Position numbers and translations under genes: made by a program
Notes under the pieces: model-generated
Told to the model about the DNA's origin: nothing
Database searches by the model: none
Seen by the model: only the letters and a program-made list of their open reading frames with translations
Source of the DNA: Paraburkholderia unamae
Lineage (GTDB): Bacteria > Pseudomonadota > Gammaproteobacteria > Burkholderiales > Burkholderiaceae
Length of the DNA stretch: 64,000 bases
NCBI RefSeq assembly: GCF_003268775.1
Contig: NZ_QLSU01000006.1
Location: forward strand, 186,001 to 250,000
Direction of reading: 5' to 3'
Shown: piece by piece, positions 28,054 to 35,452 of the stretch
How positions within the stretch are numbered: the stretch's first letter is position 1
Layout of the letters: each line of letters begins with the position of its first letter

Positions 28054-28461
28054 GTGCCTCGAAACTATCTGGGGCATCAGTGGGAGTCCGGCTTGAAGAA
28101 ACGCGCCACCGTGATCTGTCGCAGAGGTAAGCGAATCCTCCTTGTCGCACGTAGTCAAGCCAAGTGGGCTTTGCCGGGCGGGATTCTCAAGCGGGGTGAG
28201 CATCGCACGGACGCCGCGCTTCGAGAACTCAAGGAAGAGACTCAACTCGCCGGCAAGGCGGCCAAGCATCTCTTCGACTTCCGTGGCAAGCAGAAGCACC
28301 ATCACGTGTTTTCCTGCGAAATCTCCAATCGCGCCAAAGCGCGCCCGAGTAATGAAATCGTCCGGTGCCGCTGGGTCCATCTGGACGACATTGCGCGCCT
28401 CCTCACCACCGGACCGACGAACGATATCGTGAAGCTGATGAGCCAGCGGCGCAGGAAGTAG
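28054..28461 (+). CDS. Nudix hydrolase with an altered Nudix box
   Basis: The protein (135 residues from the GTG start) has a Nudix box (GGILKRGEHRTDAALRELKE then ETQL). The fixed E, RE and EE residues that bind metal are present, but the last conserved glycine is glutamine. It should hydrolyse a nucleoside diphosphate linked to some group; diphosphoinositol-type enzymes look similar. The start is uncertain: GTG 28054 has no clear ribosome site and a TTG near 28093 is possible. It stands alone with no partner gene. Confidence 0.8.
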   Translation: MPRNYLGHQWESGLKKRATVICRRGKRILLVARSQAKWALPGGILKRGEHRTDAALRELKEETQLAGKAAKHLFDFRGKQKHHHVFSCEISNRAKARPSNEIVRCRWVHLDDIARLLTTGPTNDIVKLMSQRRRK

Positions 28462-28618
28462 ACCTCTGCGTCCCGCGGGCATGCCATCTGCACTATCTGA
28501 TGCTTTCGAAAGCGTAGGAGTGCTGTTTAAATCCGGCTGCGTGATTCCGCCGTTCGATTCCCGGTGCGATAGCGCGTGCATCATCGCATCTTGCGGCCAC
28601 CAGGCGTTGCCGTTTCGC

Positions 28619-29416
28619 TTAGTTCGCGGGTGCAGCCGTGATCGGTTCGAGCCCGCTTCTCGCAATCGCGGGCGCCGCGTCGGGCGACGACAGAAAGCGG
28701 ATCAGTGCTTCGGCTCCCGCTGGGTTCCTTGCCGTGGTGACAATGGCCCCTGAGAACACCGTGTACCGCTGCACCTCGGCGGGCAAACTGCCGGCCACCG
28801 CCACGCCCTTGACCGGCAACAGTTCCACGACCTGCTGCAATCCGAGTTCCGCATCGCCGCTCGCGACGAGCGTGGCGACTCTTCCGGACGGCACCATGCG
28901 GCTCTTGCTTTTGACTCGTCCGTCAATGCCAAGACGCGAAAACAACTCGCCGGCTACGTAGACGCCGGTCGCGTTGTCCGGATAGACGATGGATTTCGCC
29001 GCAAGCAGCGCGCGGCGCAATCCATCGACTGAACTGATATCCGGTTTCGGCGCGCCCTCGCGAACCGCGACGCCGATGGGCGAACGCGCGAAATCCACCT
29101 TGCTGCCCGGTACGATGCTCCCGGCGTTGCTCGAGTCGTCGAGCGCATCGCTCGCCACTATCAGCACGTCGGCCCACTCGCCGCGTGCAAGCCGCACGGG
29201 GATGGCATTCAGGGCCGTACCCACGGCAGGCCCCCAGACCGTGACCAGCGTATCGCCGCTCGCGTCCTGATATTGCGGGCCCAACTCACGATACGCGGGC
29301 GCAAACCAGCCCGAAATCATGACCTTGACCGGGTCTGCCCATGCCGTGCCGCTGCCGAATATCGCGAGCGTCACGCAGAACGCGAGTGTGCGAATCCTCG
29401 GCTTGTGGATGGTCAC
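28619..29416 (-). CDS. Periplasmic substrate-binding protein, ModA-like
   Basis: The 265-residue protein has a Sec signal peptide (TLAFCVTLAIFGSGTAWA) and a type II periplasmic binding fold of the ModA/molybdate kind (LARGEWADVLIVASDALDD, SKSRMVPSGRVATLVASGDA, VQRYTVFSGAIVTTARNPAG). ModA delivers molybdate or tungstate to ModBC. No permease or ATPase gene is near, and the residues contacting the anion cannot be confirmed, so the ligand is uncertain. It could be an orphan binding protein with another organic or inorganic anion. Confidence 0.75.
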   Translation of the reverse strand: MTIHKPRIRTLAFCVTLAIFGSGTAWADPVKVMISGWFAPAYRELGPQYQDASGDTLVTVWGPAVGTALNAIPVRLARGEWADVLIVASDALDDSSNAGSIVPGSKVDFARSPIGVAVREGAPKPDISSVDGLRRALLAAKSIVYPDNATGVYVAGELFSRLGIDGRVKSKSRMVPSGRVATLVASGDAELGLQQVVELLPVKGVAVAGSLPAEVQRYTVFSGAIVTTARNPAGAEALIRFLSSPDAAPAIARSGLEPITAAPAN

Positions 29417-29739
29417 GGCTGCGCCCCGTTACGTGCTTCGCTGATGCTACGACGAAACGCGCATGCCTCGTGCACGGGATGTGCCTGGTGCGGTGCACCA
29501 GTCGACATCGCCCGACGTCGCCGAAGGTGCCCTTGAGGAATCTTTCCGTGCTGTTGCTATCGTGTTGAAATCGACGTGACGTGCGGCTTTTATCGCTATA
29601 GTTAAAGTGCTTTCTCAAACGCTTGATGCAATGCGGCAGCGATTGCGCCATGCATCAAACGTCCCCGGTTTGTGCGGGGCCCTTTCGCCGTGATCCGGCA
29701 AAGAGGGCTGCAAAAGTAACCGATCTCCGGGAGGAGTCG
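29417..29739. other. Intergenic region upstream of the small gene at 29740
   Basis: This 323-base divergent region contains a perfect inverted repeat, CTGGTGC-GGT-GCACCAG (29485-29501), on the side of the ModA-like gene. A TATAGT that could be a -10 box lies near 29596 towards the small gene. No coding sequence is supported. Confidence 0.5.
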
Positions 29740-29946
29740 ATGAGAAACACAAAGACGCAGTCGCTGCGCTACCAGGTCGAGAAATGGCTGGCGCCCACCA
29801 CGCCGGTCCATGTGACCGCATTCGGGCACACGCGCTCGGGCGGGGCGCGCTACGTGTGCGTGGAAACGCGTCAGGCGACGGGATTTCACGCGCTGTTCTT
29901 TTTTCGACACGACGACGGTTACTGGAACGTGTTCCCGCCCGCGTAA
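29740..29946 (+). CDS. Small protein of unknown function (68 residues)
   Basis: A strong ribosome site (GGGAGGAG) six bases before an ATG opens a short frame encoding a protein rich in aromatic residues (FHALFFFRHDDGYWNVFPPA at the end). It is compact and has no signal peptide or membrane helix. I do not recognise a family. The ribosome site and the clear candidate promoter region upstream make it likely to be real. Confidence 0.6.
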   Translation: MRNTKTQSLRYQVEKWLAPTTPVHVTAFGHTRSGGARYVCVETRQATGFHALFFFRHDDGYWNVFPPA

Positions 29947-29999
29947 TGCGCTGATACCGGATCGCAGTCCATGACTCACCCAGGATTCGCTTTAATCAA

Positions 30000-30049
30000 T
30001 TAGCTTTGCTTGCTAATGATGTTAGCAATCCTGGACAATCTGGATTGTC
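30000..30049. repeat. Cluster of inverted repeats
   Basis: TTAGC (30000-30004), GCTAA (30012-30016) and TTAGC (30022-30026) form two overlapping alternative hairpins. A 16-base palindrome, GACAATC-TG-GATTGTC (30034-30049), follows directly. The arrangement could be operator DNA or structured RNA; it lies between the small gene and a terminator. Confidence 0.5.
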
Positions 30050-30191
30050 GATCCAGCTATTGCAGACGCACAGAGCCATACGCCATCATGGTGACGGTCG
30101 GCCTGATCCTGCGCGATCTCGCGTAGCGCGCCAGCGGGCCATGCGTCATGATCCGCTTGACGGATAACGGCAACACGCTCGCATCGCTTCG

Positions 30192-30219
30192 AAAGCCTCC
30201 TGTTTCCAGGAGGCTTTTA
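30192..30219. terminator. Intrinsic terminator between convergent genes
   Basis: AAAGCCTCCTG and CAGGAGGCTTT form a perfect 11-base stem with a TTTC loop, followed on the plus strand by TTTTATT. It can end transcription arriving from the small gene at 29740 and, on the other strand, from the small membrane protein gene. Confidence 0.85.
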
Positions 30220-30263
30220 TTCGAGCGGCCAGGGATGACTACCCCGGCAGGAAACCACGCGGG

Positions 30264-30530
30264 TTAGTGCCCGTGCGCTTCCTGAAAACCGATGTCTTTC
30301 TTGAGTCGACGGCCGCGGGAACCGGCATGGAATCCCGCTGAGATCACGAAGAGAACCCCGGCGAATGGCCAGGTGTAGATTGCCAGCGAGAAGCAAAGCC
30401 AGCATGCGTCCTGTGGGGGGTACGCGTTGAGCGCCCATATGAGACAGGCAACTGGAAACATCAGCAGACACAGCGCCGACCGGTTCAGAAAAGTGGCGGC
30501 TCTTGCTTTTTTGAGCGTTTCAGATTGCAT
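30264..30530 (-). CDS. Small membrane protein of unknown function (88 residues)
   Basis: The start at 30530 (MQSETLKKARAATFL) has a GGAG ribosome site six bases upstream. The protein has two hydrophobic segments (LCLLMFPVACLIWAL and AIYTWPFAGVLFVISAGF) joined by a short loop (NAYPPQDACW), and a basic C-terminal tail rich in His and Lys. It is probably an inner-membrane protein. No family or function is recognised, and no operon partner is seen. Confidence 0.55.
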   Translation of the reverse strand: MQSETLKKARAATFLNRSALCLLMFPVACLIWALNAYPPQDACWLCFSLAIYTWPFAGVLFVISAGFHAGSRGRRLKKDIGFQEAHGH

Positions 30531-31112
30531 GCCGGGCTCCATAGGGAATGGCACTGCGGTATAGAGTCGCACGGTAGCCACTTTACGAATACTTGGTAAT
30601 ATCCCTGACATGCGCCCGTGCTGCGGGCAGTAGCGCCATGTGGCGAGAAACGTGGCAATAGCGCGGCCACGCAGATATTCAGATATCTTGATCGATTGGG
30701 ATAGAACAGTAAGTAAGCCTTGATATTGCGGGCCGGGATTTGTTGCGAAGCAATGCACAACAAACGCATGCGCATCACATTTTGGCCCCATTTTATCCTT
30801 TTCAGCTTCCACGGCGCTAACGTTTTGTTCGCCTTTCTGTTTATCCAATCTCTCGCAATAAAATACGGAATACTAATTAATCGTGCGTGGTCGATCGTCG
30901 TTTTCGGTTCGCGTGTGAGTGGCGCCAGGGCGCGATTGCCAGGGGGGGCACGCGGCCACGACGCGTAGCTTCGCCGGCCTCGCTTCGCGAGTGTGGTGCA
31001 GCGCTTGCCGCTTGTGCCGGTTCAGGCTGAATGACGGCCTTTCCGGTAGACTCCGCATCTTCGAAAATGACAAAGGGCGGGGGGCAATTTGGCCCGGCTT
31101 GAACCTATTCCG
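30531..31112. other. Gene-poor region between small membrane protein and LysR gene
   Basis: These 582 bases are more AT-rich than the surroundings, especially 30700 to 30900, and hold no frame that looks like a real protein. A possible promoter lies around AATAAAATAC (near 30857). Downstream of 30930 the base composition returns to normal ahead of the LysR gene. Confidence 0.45.
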
Positions 31113-32018
31113 ATGAACGTGACGCTTCGGCAACTCAGTGCTTTCGTTGCCCTTGCAAAGACGGGCGGATTCACCGGCGCGGCCGCGCGACTGCACGTCA
31201 CGCAAAGCGCACTCAGTGCATTGATCCGGGATCTCGAACAGGCGCTGGACGTGCAACTGGTCCATCGCACCACGCGCAGCGTTCAGCTTTCGGAAATCGG
31301 CGAACAGTTCCTGCCGTTGGCGCAACGGATCCTGGACGACCTCGAGCTTGCCAAGCACTCCATTTGCGACCTGAAATCGCTGAACGCCGGATACGTGCGG
31401 GTCGCGGTGCCGCAATTGATGGCGTGCACGCTGATGCCCCAGGTGGTGGCTGCGTTCAGGCAGAAGCACCCGAAGGTCGAAGTGCGGCTCGTCGATTGCA
31501 TGGTGGAAGACGTCGCGCCGCGCGTGCTGACCGGCGAAGTCGATCTCGGCGTGGGCCCCGCGCGCGCCGTGAACGAGGAGTTTGTCACGCTGCCTTTGTT
31601 CGACCAGCCGTTCCTTGCCGTTTTCCCCGAAGGACACGCGCTGGGCAAGCAGGCGCAGGTGTCGTGGGCGGATCTCGCGCGCTATCCGCTGATCTCGCTG
31701 CGGGACGACTACACGCGGCTCTTGAACAACCAGTTGGTCTCGATCGGCCAGCGCGCGCTCGAACCGGCGAGCGAAGTGGGATTCATGACCACCGCCTTGA
31801 GCATGGTGGCCTCCGGTCTGGGCGTCACCACCTGCCTGCCGTATGCCGCCTCGCTGCTCGATTTGCACCGGCTCCAGCGGCGCGAACTGGTCGAGCCGAC
31901 CATTACGCGCCAATTCTTTCTGTACGGCCGCGCGGGCGTGCGGCTTGGCCCGGTGGCCCAGGGATTCGCGGACTTCCTCTGCGCGTACTTCAACGAGCAG
32001 CATGCGCATGCCTCGTAG
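31113..32018 (+). CDS. LysR-family regulator
   Basis: The protein from MNVTLRQLSAFVALAKTGGF (301 residues) has the LysR helix-turn-helix (GAAARLHVTQSALSALIRDL) and an effector domain with FDQPFLAVFPEGHALGKQA. The ATG at 31113 matches the usual LysR N-terminus better than the start 24 bases upstream. It precedes an MFS transporter gene on the same strand by 189 bases and may regulate it. The effector is unknown. Confidence 0.87.
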   Translation: MNVTLRQLSAFVALAKTGGFTGAAARLHVTQSALSALIRDLEQALDVQLVHRTTRSVQLSEIGEQFLPLAQRILDDLELAKHSICDLKSLNAGYVRVAVPQLMACTLMPQVVAAFRQKHPKVEVRLVDCMVEDVAPRVLTGEVDLGVGPARAVNEEFVTLPLFDQPFLAVFPEGHALGKQAQVSWADLARYPLISLRDDYTRLLNNQLVSIGQRALEPASEVGFMTTALSMVASGLGVTTCLPYAASLLDLHRLQRRELVEPTITRQFFLYGRAGVRLGPVAQGFADFLCAYFNEQHAHAS

Positions 32019-32207
32019 CGCCGCTCGCGCGCGTCAAGCGCGGTGAGCACGCTCACTCATCACTTCTTCCGATCAATCCACAAGAAAAAACTGTTTGTCC
32101 TCGCGAACGGCTTGCGCTTGAATGAGCGTCGCTTCGAGGCAAGGCGTGAATGCGGCCTCGTGCACAGATAAAGCGAGATCGGTATCAGCGTTCCAGAGGA
32201 GACAGTC

Positions 32208-33521
32208 GTGGTCGAAGCAAGAAGTGACCGGCATTCGGTCGAAAAAAGCACTATCCGGAAGATAACGTGGCGGGTCGTTCCGTTCCTCACGCTCTGCTAT
32301 ATCTTCGCCATCCTCGATCGCAACAACGTCGGTCTTGCCGCGCTACAGATGAACAAGGACATCGGCTTGTCGAAGTCGGTGTTCGGATTCGGCAGCAGCC
32401 TGTTTTTCATCGCCTATTTCCTGTTTGAAGTGCCGAGCAATGTCTTGTTGCAGAAGGTCGGCGCGCGGCGCTGGCTTGCGCGCATCATGATCAGCTGGGG
32501 GCTGGTCGCTGCCGGCATGGCTTTCGTCAATGGTCCGGTTTCGTATGGCGTGGTGCGATTCATCCTCGGGGCAGCCGAAGCCGGCTTCTTTCCCGGCGTG
32601 ATTCTTTACCTCACGTACTGGCTGCCTTCCGCGTGGCGCGCGCGCATCATCGCCTGGTTCATGGTGGCCATTCCGCTCGCGGGCTTTATCGGCTCGCAGT
32701 TGTCGGGGTGGCTCCTGTCGCTGGACGGCCTGCTCGGTTTGCGCGGCTGGCATTGGCTGTTCATCGCGGAAGGACTGCCCGTATTCGTGTTCGGCCTGAT
32801 TTGCCTCGTCTTGCTGACTGACCGGCCCGAGGACGCCAACTGGTTGTCGCCCGAGGAAAAGACCTGGCTGATCGCCCGCATCAAGCAGGAGCGCGAGGCG
32901 GAGCGTCCGATGAGCGCGGTGTCGCTCGGTCAACTCGCGCGCAACGGATACGTCTGGGGGCTCATGCTCGCCTGCGCCGCGGCGTTGGCGGCGGGAAGCG
33001 TGCTTGGCGTCTGGCAGCCGCAGTTGATCAAGGCGCATGGCTTCAGCGACATGCAAACCGGCCTGATCAATTCCATTCCCTACGGTATCGCGTCGGTATT
33101 GATGATTGTCTGGGGCTGGAGTTCGGACAAGCTGAACGAGCGCCGCTGGCACACGGCCATCCCGTTGCTGATGATCGCGGCAGGGTTTTCCGCGGCCGGC
33201 ACGACGAGCAGCCTCACGGTCATCATCGCCCTGCTGTCGGTCGTGCTGATCGGTGCGTATTCGTTCAAGGCGCCGTTCTGGGCGCTGTCGCTGGAGGTTC
33301 TTCCCCCGCGCGTCGCGGCGGTCGGGCTCGCGGCGATCAATGCCGTCGGCACCCTCGTTGGCGGGCTCATGGTCAACGTCTACGGCGAGATACTGGAGCG
33401 CACGGGAAGCACCAACCTCGCCATGTTGCCAACCGCCGCCATGGGGCTGGCCGGCGGCCTGGTCATTCTGGCGATGGCGGCCAATCGCCGCCGCCTCGTG
33501 GCGTCCGGCAAGGGCGCGTGA
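32208..33521 (+). CDS. MFS transporter of the anion:cation symporter family
   Basis: The 437-residue protein starts at GTG behind a GAGGAG ribosome site and has twelve predicted membrane segments. Family features are CYIFAILDRNNVGLAALQMN, the RxxLGxxEAGFFPGxxxYLxxW pattern (FILGAAEAGFFPGVILYLTY) and the central loop TDRPEDANWLSPEEK. These mark the ACS subgroup that imports tartrate, phthalate, hydroxyphenylacetate and related anions by proton symport. No degradative enzyme is adjacent, so the substrate is unknown. Confidence 0.87.
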   Translation: MVEARSDRHSVEKSTIRKITWRVVPFLTLCYIFAILDRNNVGLAALQMNKDIGLSKSVFGFGSSLFFIAYFLFEVPSNVLLQKVGARRWLARIMISWGLVAAGMAFVNGPVSYGVVRFILGAAEAGFFPGVILYLTYWLPSAWRARIIAWFMVAIPLAGFIGSQLSGWLLSLDGLLGLRGWHWLFIAEGLPVFVFGLICLVLLTDRPEDANWLSPEEKTWLIARIKQEREAERPMSAVSLGQLARNGYVWGLMLACAAALAAGSVLGVWQPQLIKAHGFSDMQTGLINSIPYGIASVLMIVWGWSSDKLNERRWHTAIPLLMIAAGFSAAGTTSSLTVIIALLSVVLIGAYSFKAPFWALSLEVLPPRVAAVGLAAINAVGTLVGGLMVNVYGEILERTGSTNLAMLPTAAMGLAGGLVILAMAANRRRLVASGKGA

Positions 33522-33543
33522 AGCGAGAACATCTCACACCCTC

Positions 33544-33608
33544 GCGGAATCGTCCCGATTCCGCAGCGCGTCTGCGTGCGTTTCGTGAATCGAAACGCAC
33601 GCAGACGC
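33544..33608. terminator. Double hairpin downstream of the MFS gene
   Basis: Two perfect stem-loops stand in series. The first is a 9-base stem (GCGGAATCG / CGATTCCGC, loop TCC, 33544-33564). The second is an 18-base stem (left arm GCGTCTGCGTGCGTTTCG, loop TGAAT, 33568-33608). They begin 22 bases after the MFS stop. No T run follows, so strong transcript-end structure rather than a classic intrinsic terminator is the safer reading. Confidence 0.6.
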
Positions 33609-33647
33609 TCAACACTGGCAACTGCACGCGGCGCTGCTTCGCAAGCT

Positions 33648-33718
33648 CGCCTCGCAGTTTGCCTGGCAGTTCGCCTGGCAGTTCGCCTCGCAGTTCGCCT
33701 GGCAATTTGCCGGCAATT
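33648..33718. repeat. Tandem 12-base repeat, about six units
   Basis: Units cgcctcgcagtt, tgcctggcagtt, cgcctggcagtt, cgcctcgcagtt, cgcctggcaatt and a partial last copy follow without gaps. Each unit is four codons long, so frame would be kept in all readings, but no convincing protein runs through it. The repeat lies in the 343-base gap between the MFS gene and the secreted protein gene, which holds nothing else apart from the double hairpin. Confidence 0.75.
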
Positions 33719-33864
33719 CCTGATTCGTTCCCACATAATCCAACGCTGTCGCGTTGATTGCTTCGCGCGATTCACAACTGGCGCAGCATCCGACCGCTTC
33801 GTGCGCGACGACTTCGCTGACCGGACGGAAAGCGCGGCCGTGGATGGACATGATCAGGAAGAAG

Positions 33865-34323
33865 ATGAAGATTTCGTTTGTTGCCGTCTGCATGCTCGCG
33901 GCGGCGCTAGTCGGCGGCTCCGCGCGCGCTGCGCAAGCCGTTGCATCGGATACCGCATCGTCGAACGAGGCATCGTGGTGGTCGCGCGGCGTGCAGCTCG
34001 AAAAAAAGACCGCGGACAACACGTGGACCGTGCGCTGGTTCGACGATCTGACCGTGCACGGCACGCCGAAGTCATACGCCGGCAATCCGCAGGACGAGCC
34101 CTGGGTGGAGATCACCGCCCTGCGAAGCGCGGATGAAGCGGGCGACGCCCGCTCGATCGTGGTCCGCTGTCTGGGCACGTACGCGCGCCGCGTCGTCGTT
34201 GCGGCCGTTGTGGTGCAGGCGAGCGACATCGAGCCAAAGTGGATGCAGCAGTTCCGGTGTGGCGGCGGCGAATGGCGGGTGAGAACGATCAACGTGGGCA
34301 AGTTGCCGTCGGCCACGCATTGA
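33865..34323 (+). CDS. Secreted protein of unknown function
   Basis: The ATG at 33865 has an AGGAAG ribosome site and opens a clear Sec signal peptide (MKISFVAVCMLAAALVGGSA, cleavage near ARAAQA). The mature part of about 125 residues contains TADNTWTVRWFDDLTVHGTP and SIVVRCLGTYARRVVVAAVV. I do not recognise a family. Its end converges on the DUF4188 gene with 22 bases between the two stops. It is probably periplasmic. Confidence 0.65.
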   Translation: MKISFVAVCMLAAALVGGSARAAQAVASDTASSNEASWWSRGVQLEKKTADNTWTVRWFDDLTVHGTPKSYAGNPQDEPWVEITALRSADEAGDARSIVVRCLGTYARRVVVAAVVVQASDIEPKWMQQFRCGGGEWRVRTINVGKLPSATH

Positions 34324-34345
34324 CGCAAAGCGCGGGGCAAACGGC

Positions 34346-34798
34346 CTAATCCGCCGCCATGCGCTGACGCGCGCTCATGAAAGGGCCCACCGGCCGCCGC
34401 TCCGGCGCGAAGCGGTCGAACCCCACGGGGCCCGGCATGTCGATATAGACCGCTTCCATGCCCTGACGGCTATAGCTTTCATGCCAGAAGCCCGCGCCGC
34501 CGCTGTCGCGCAGGAATTCGCGCCACCAGCGCGAGTGGGGTTCGCTGCGCGTGAACGCTTCCAGACTCGGGAGATCGCGCCAATACTGGCGAATGCCCAC
34601 ATGGTTGAGGGCAAACAGGAACTGCTCGCTCGACAGCAAGCCGGGCGGCGGGTTCGACTCGATCTGCCGCAGCCCCTTGCCGATGCCGAGCACGGCGGCG
34701 ATGCCGCGCAGCCGGCGCACCCGGAACCCCAGAATGACGACCACGAGATCCGGATAGGCGCTGAGGTCGACGGACCTGCGGGAAACAGAGGCTTGCAT
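34346..34798 (-). CDS. DUF4188 family protein
   Basis: The 150-residue protein shows the DUF4188 pattern: PDLVVVILGFRVRRLRGIAA, GIRQYWRDLPSLEAFTRS, WWREFLRDSGGAGFWHESY and EAVYIDMPGPVGFDRF. The family is sometimes called monooxygenase-like or phenylacetaldoxime-dehydratase-like because of its ferredoxin-like fold, but no reaction is established. It is divergent from a TetR gene, and two matched operators lie between them, so it is very likely the regulated gene. Confidence 0.78.
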   Translation of the reverse strand: MQASVSRRSVDLSAYPDLVVVILGFRVRRLRGIAAVLGIGKGLRQIESNPPPGLLSSEQFLFALNHVGIRQYWRDLPSLEAFTRSEPHSRWWREFLRDSGGAGFWHESYSRQGMEAVYIDMPGPVGFDRFAPERRPVGPFMSARQRMAAD

Positions 34799-34814
34799 GG
34801 CGGCTCCTTGCTGT

Positions 34815-34825
34815 TTACGCTGTAA
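34815..34825. promoter_or_regulatory. TetR operator, first copy
   Basis: TTACGCTGTAA has the palindromic form TTAC-N3-GTAA. A second copy occurs 27 bases away. The pair lies in the 60-base gap between the DUF4188 gene and the TetR gene, next to the DUF4188 start. Confidence 0.6.
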
Positions 34826-34841
34826 GCATAGTCTCGAATGA

Positions 34842-34852
34842 TTACGGTGTAA
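34842..34852. promoter_or_regulatory. TetR operator, second copy
   Basis: TTACGGTGTAA repeats the TTAC-N3-GTAA palindrome, ending six bases before the TetR start codon. Extended arms (TTTAC and GTAAAC) are shared between the two copies in part. Binding here would block both divergent genes. Confidence 0.6.
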
Positions 34853-34858
34853 ACAACG

Positions 34859-35422
34859 ATGAGCGAATCCGTAGTGTCCCTTCATGACCGGCTGGTCGAC
34901 TGCGCGCTGGCCTTGCTCGAAGCGGGGGAAAGCGATGTGAGCCTGCGTGCGGTGGCGCGGGCGGCGGGGGTGTCGGCAATGGCGCCGTACCGGCATTTCG
35001 AGGACAAGGTCGCGCTGATGGGCGCTGTCGCGCTAAAGGGCTTTGCCATGCTGGAGGCGGGCGCGGCGCGCGCCAATGAAGCGGCCGATCCTGGCGAAGC
35101 GCTCACCGCGCAGGGACTGGCCTATGTGGGCTTCGCGCGCGCGCATCCCGCGCTGTTCCGGTTGATGTTCGCGGACGGGGCGGGGCTCGACCTGCCGCAC
35201 GACGATTGCAAGGGCGCGTACGCGTTGATGGTGCGGCGGGTGGCGGAACTCGCGCCGCATCAGGCCGAGGCCGGGGCGCTAGCCTGCTGGGGGCTGGTTC
35301 ACGGACTGGCGACCCTCGCGCTCGACGGGCGTATTCCGGCCGATCCGGACGGCGAGCGGGCGGCGCTGGCCCTGATGACGCAAGCGCTGCGGGCGCCGCC
35401 GCCCGCTGTCACGGGTTCCTGA
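34859..35422 (+). CDS. TetR-family repressor
   Basis: The 187-residue protein has an N-terminal TetR helix-turn-helix (VSLRAVARAAGVSAMAPYRH, then FEDKVALMGAVA) and a C-terminal ligand domain of the WHG type (AHPALFRLMFADG, then ALACWGLVHGLATLALDGRI). It is divergent from the DUF4188 gene and has two copies of a palindrome directly in front of it. It therefore probably represses itself and that gene until a ligand binds. Confidence 0.88.
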   Translation: MSESVVSLHDRLVDCALALLEAGESDVSLRAVARAAGVSAMAPYRHFEDKVALMGAVALKGFAMLEAGAARANEAADPGEALTAQGLAYVGFARAHPALFRLMFADGAGLDLPHDDCKGAYALMVRRVAELAPHQAEAGALACWGLVHGLATLALDGRIPADPDGERAALALMTQALRAPPPAVTGS

Positions 35423-35452
35423 TTCGACCTGCGGGAACACAGGCCACGGTCA

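Noticed and set aside
28525..28600. GTTCGATTCCC resembling a tRNA T-loop
   Set aside because: The flanking bases do not form a five-pair T stem, and no anticodon or acceptor arm can be folded around it.
30720..30968. Plus-strand frame of 82 codons in the gene-poor region
   Set aside because: It has no ribosome site, and its second half (Arg/Gly/Ala-rich) looks like non-coding GC-rich DNA. No family is recognisable.
33648..33718. Tandem repeat considered as a CRISPR array
   Set aside because: Units are 12 bases, contiguous and without spacers, and there are no cas genes.
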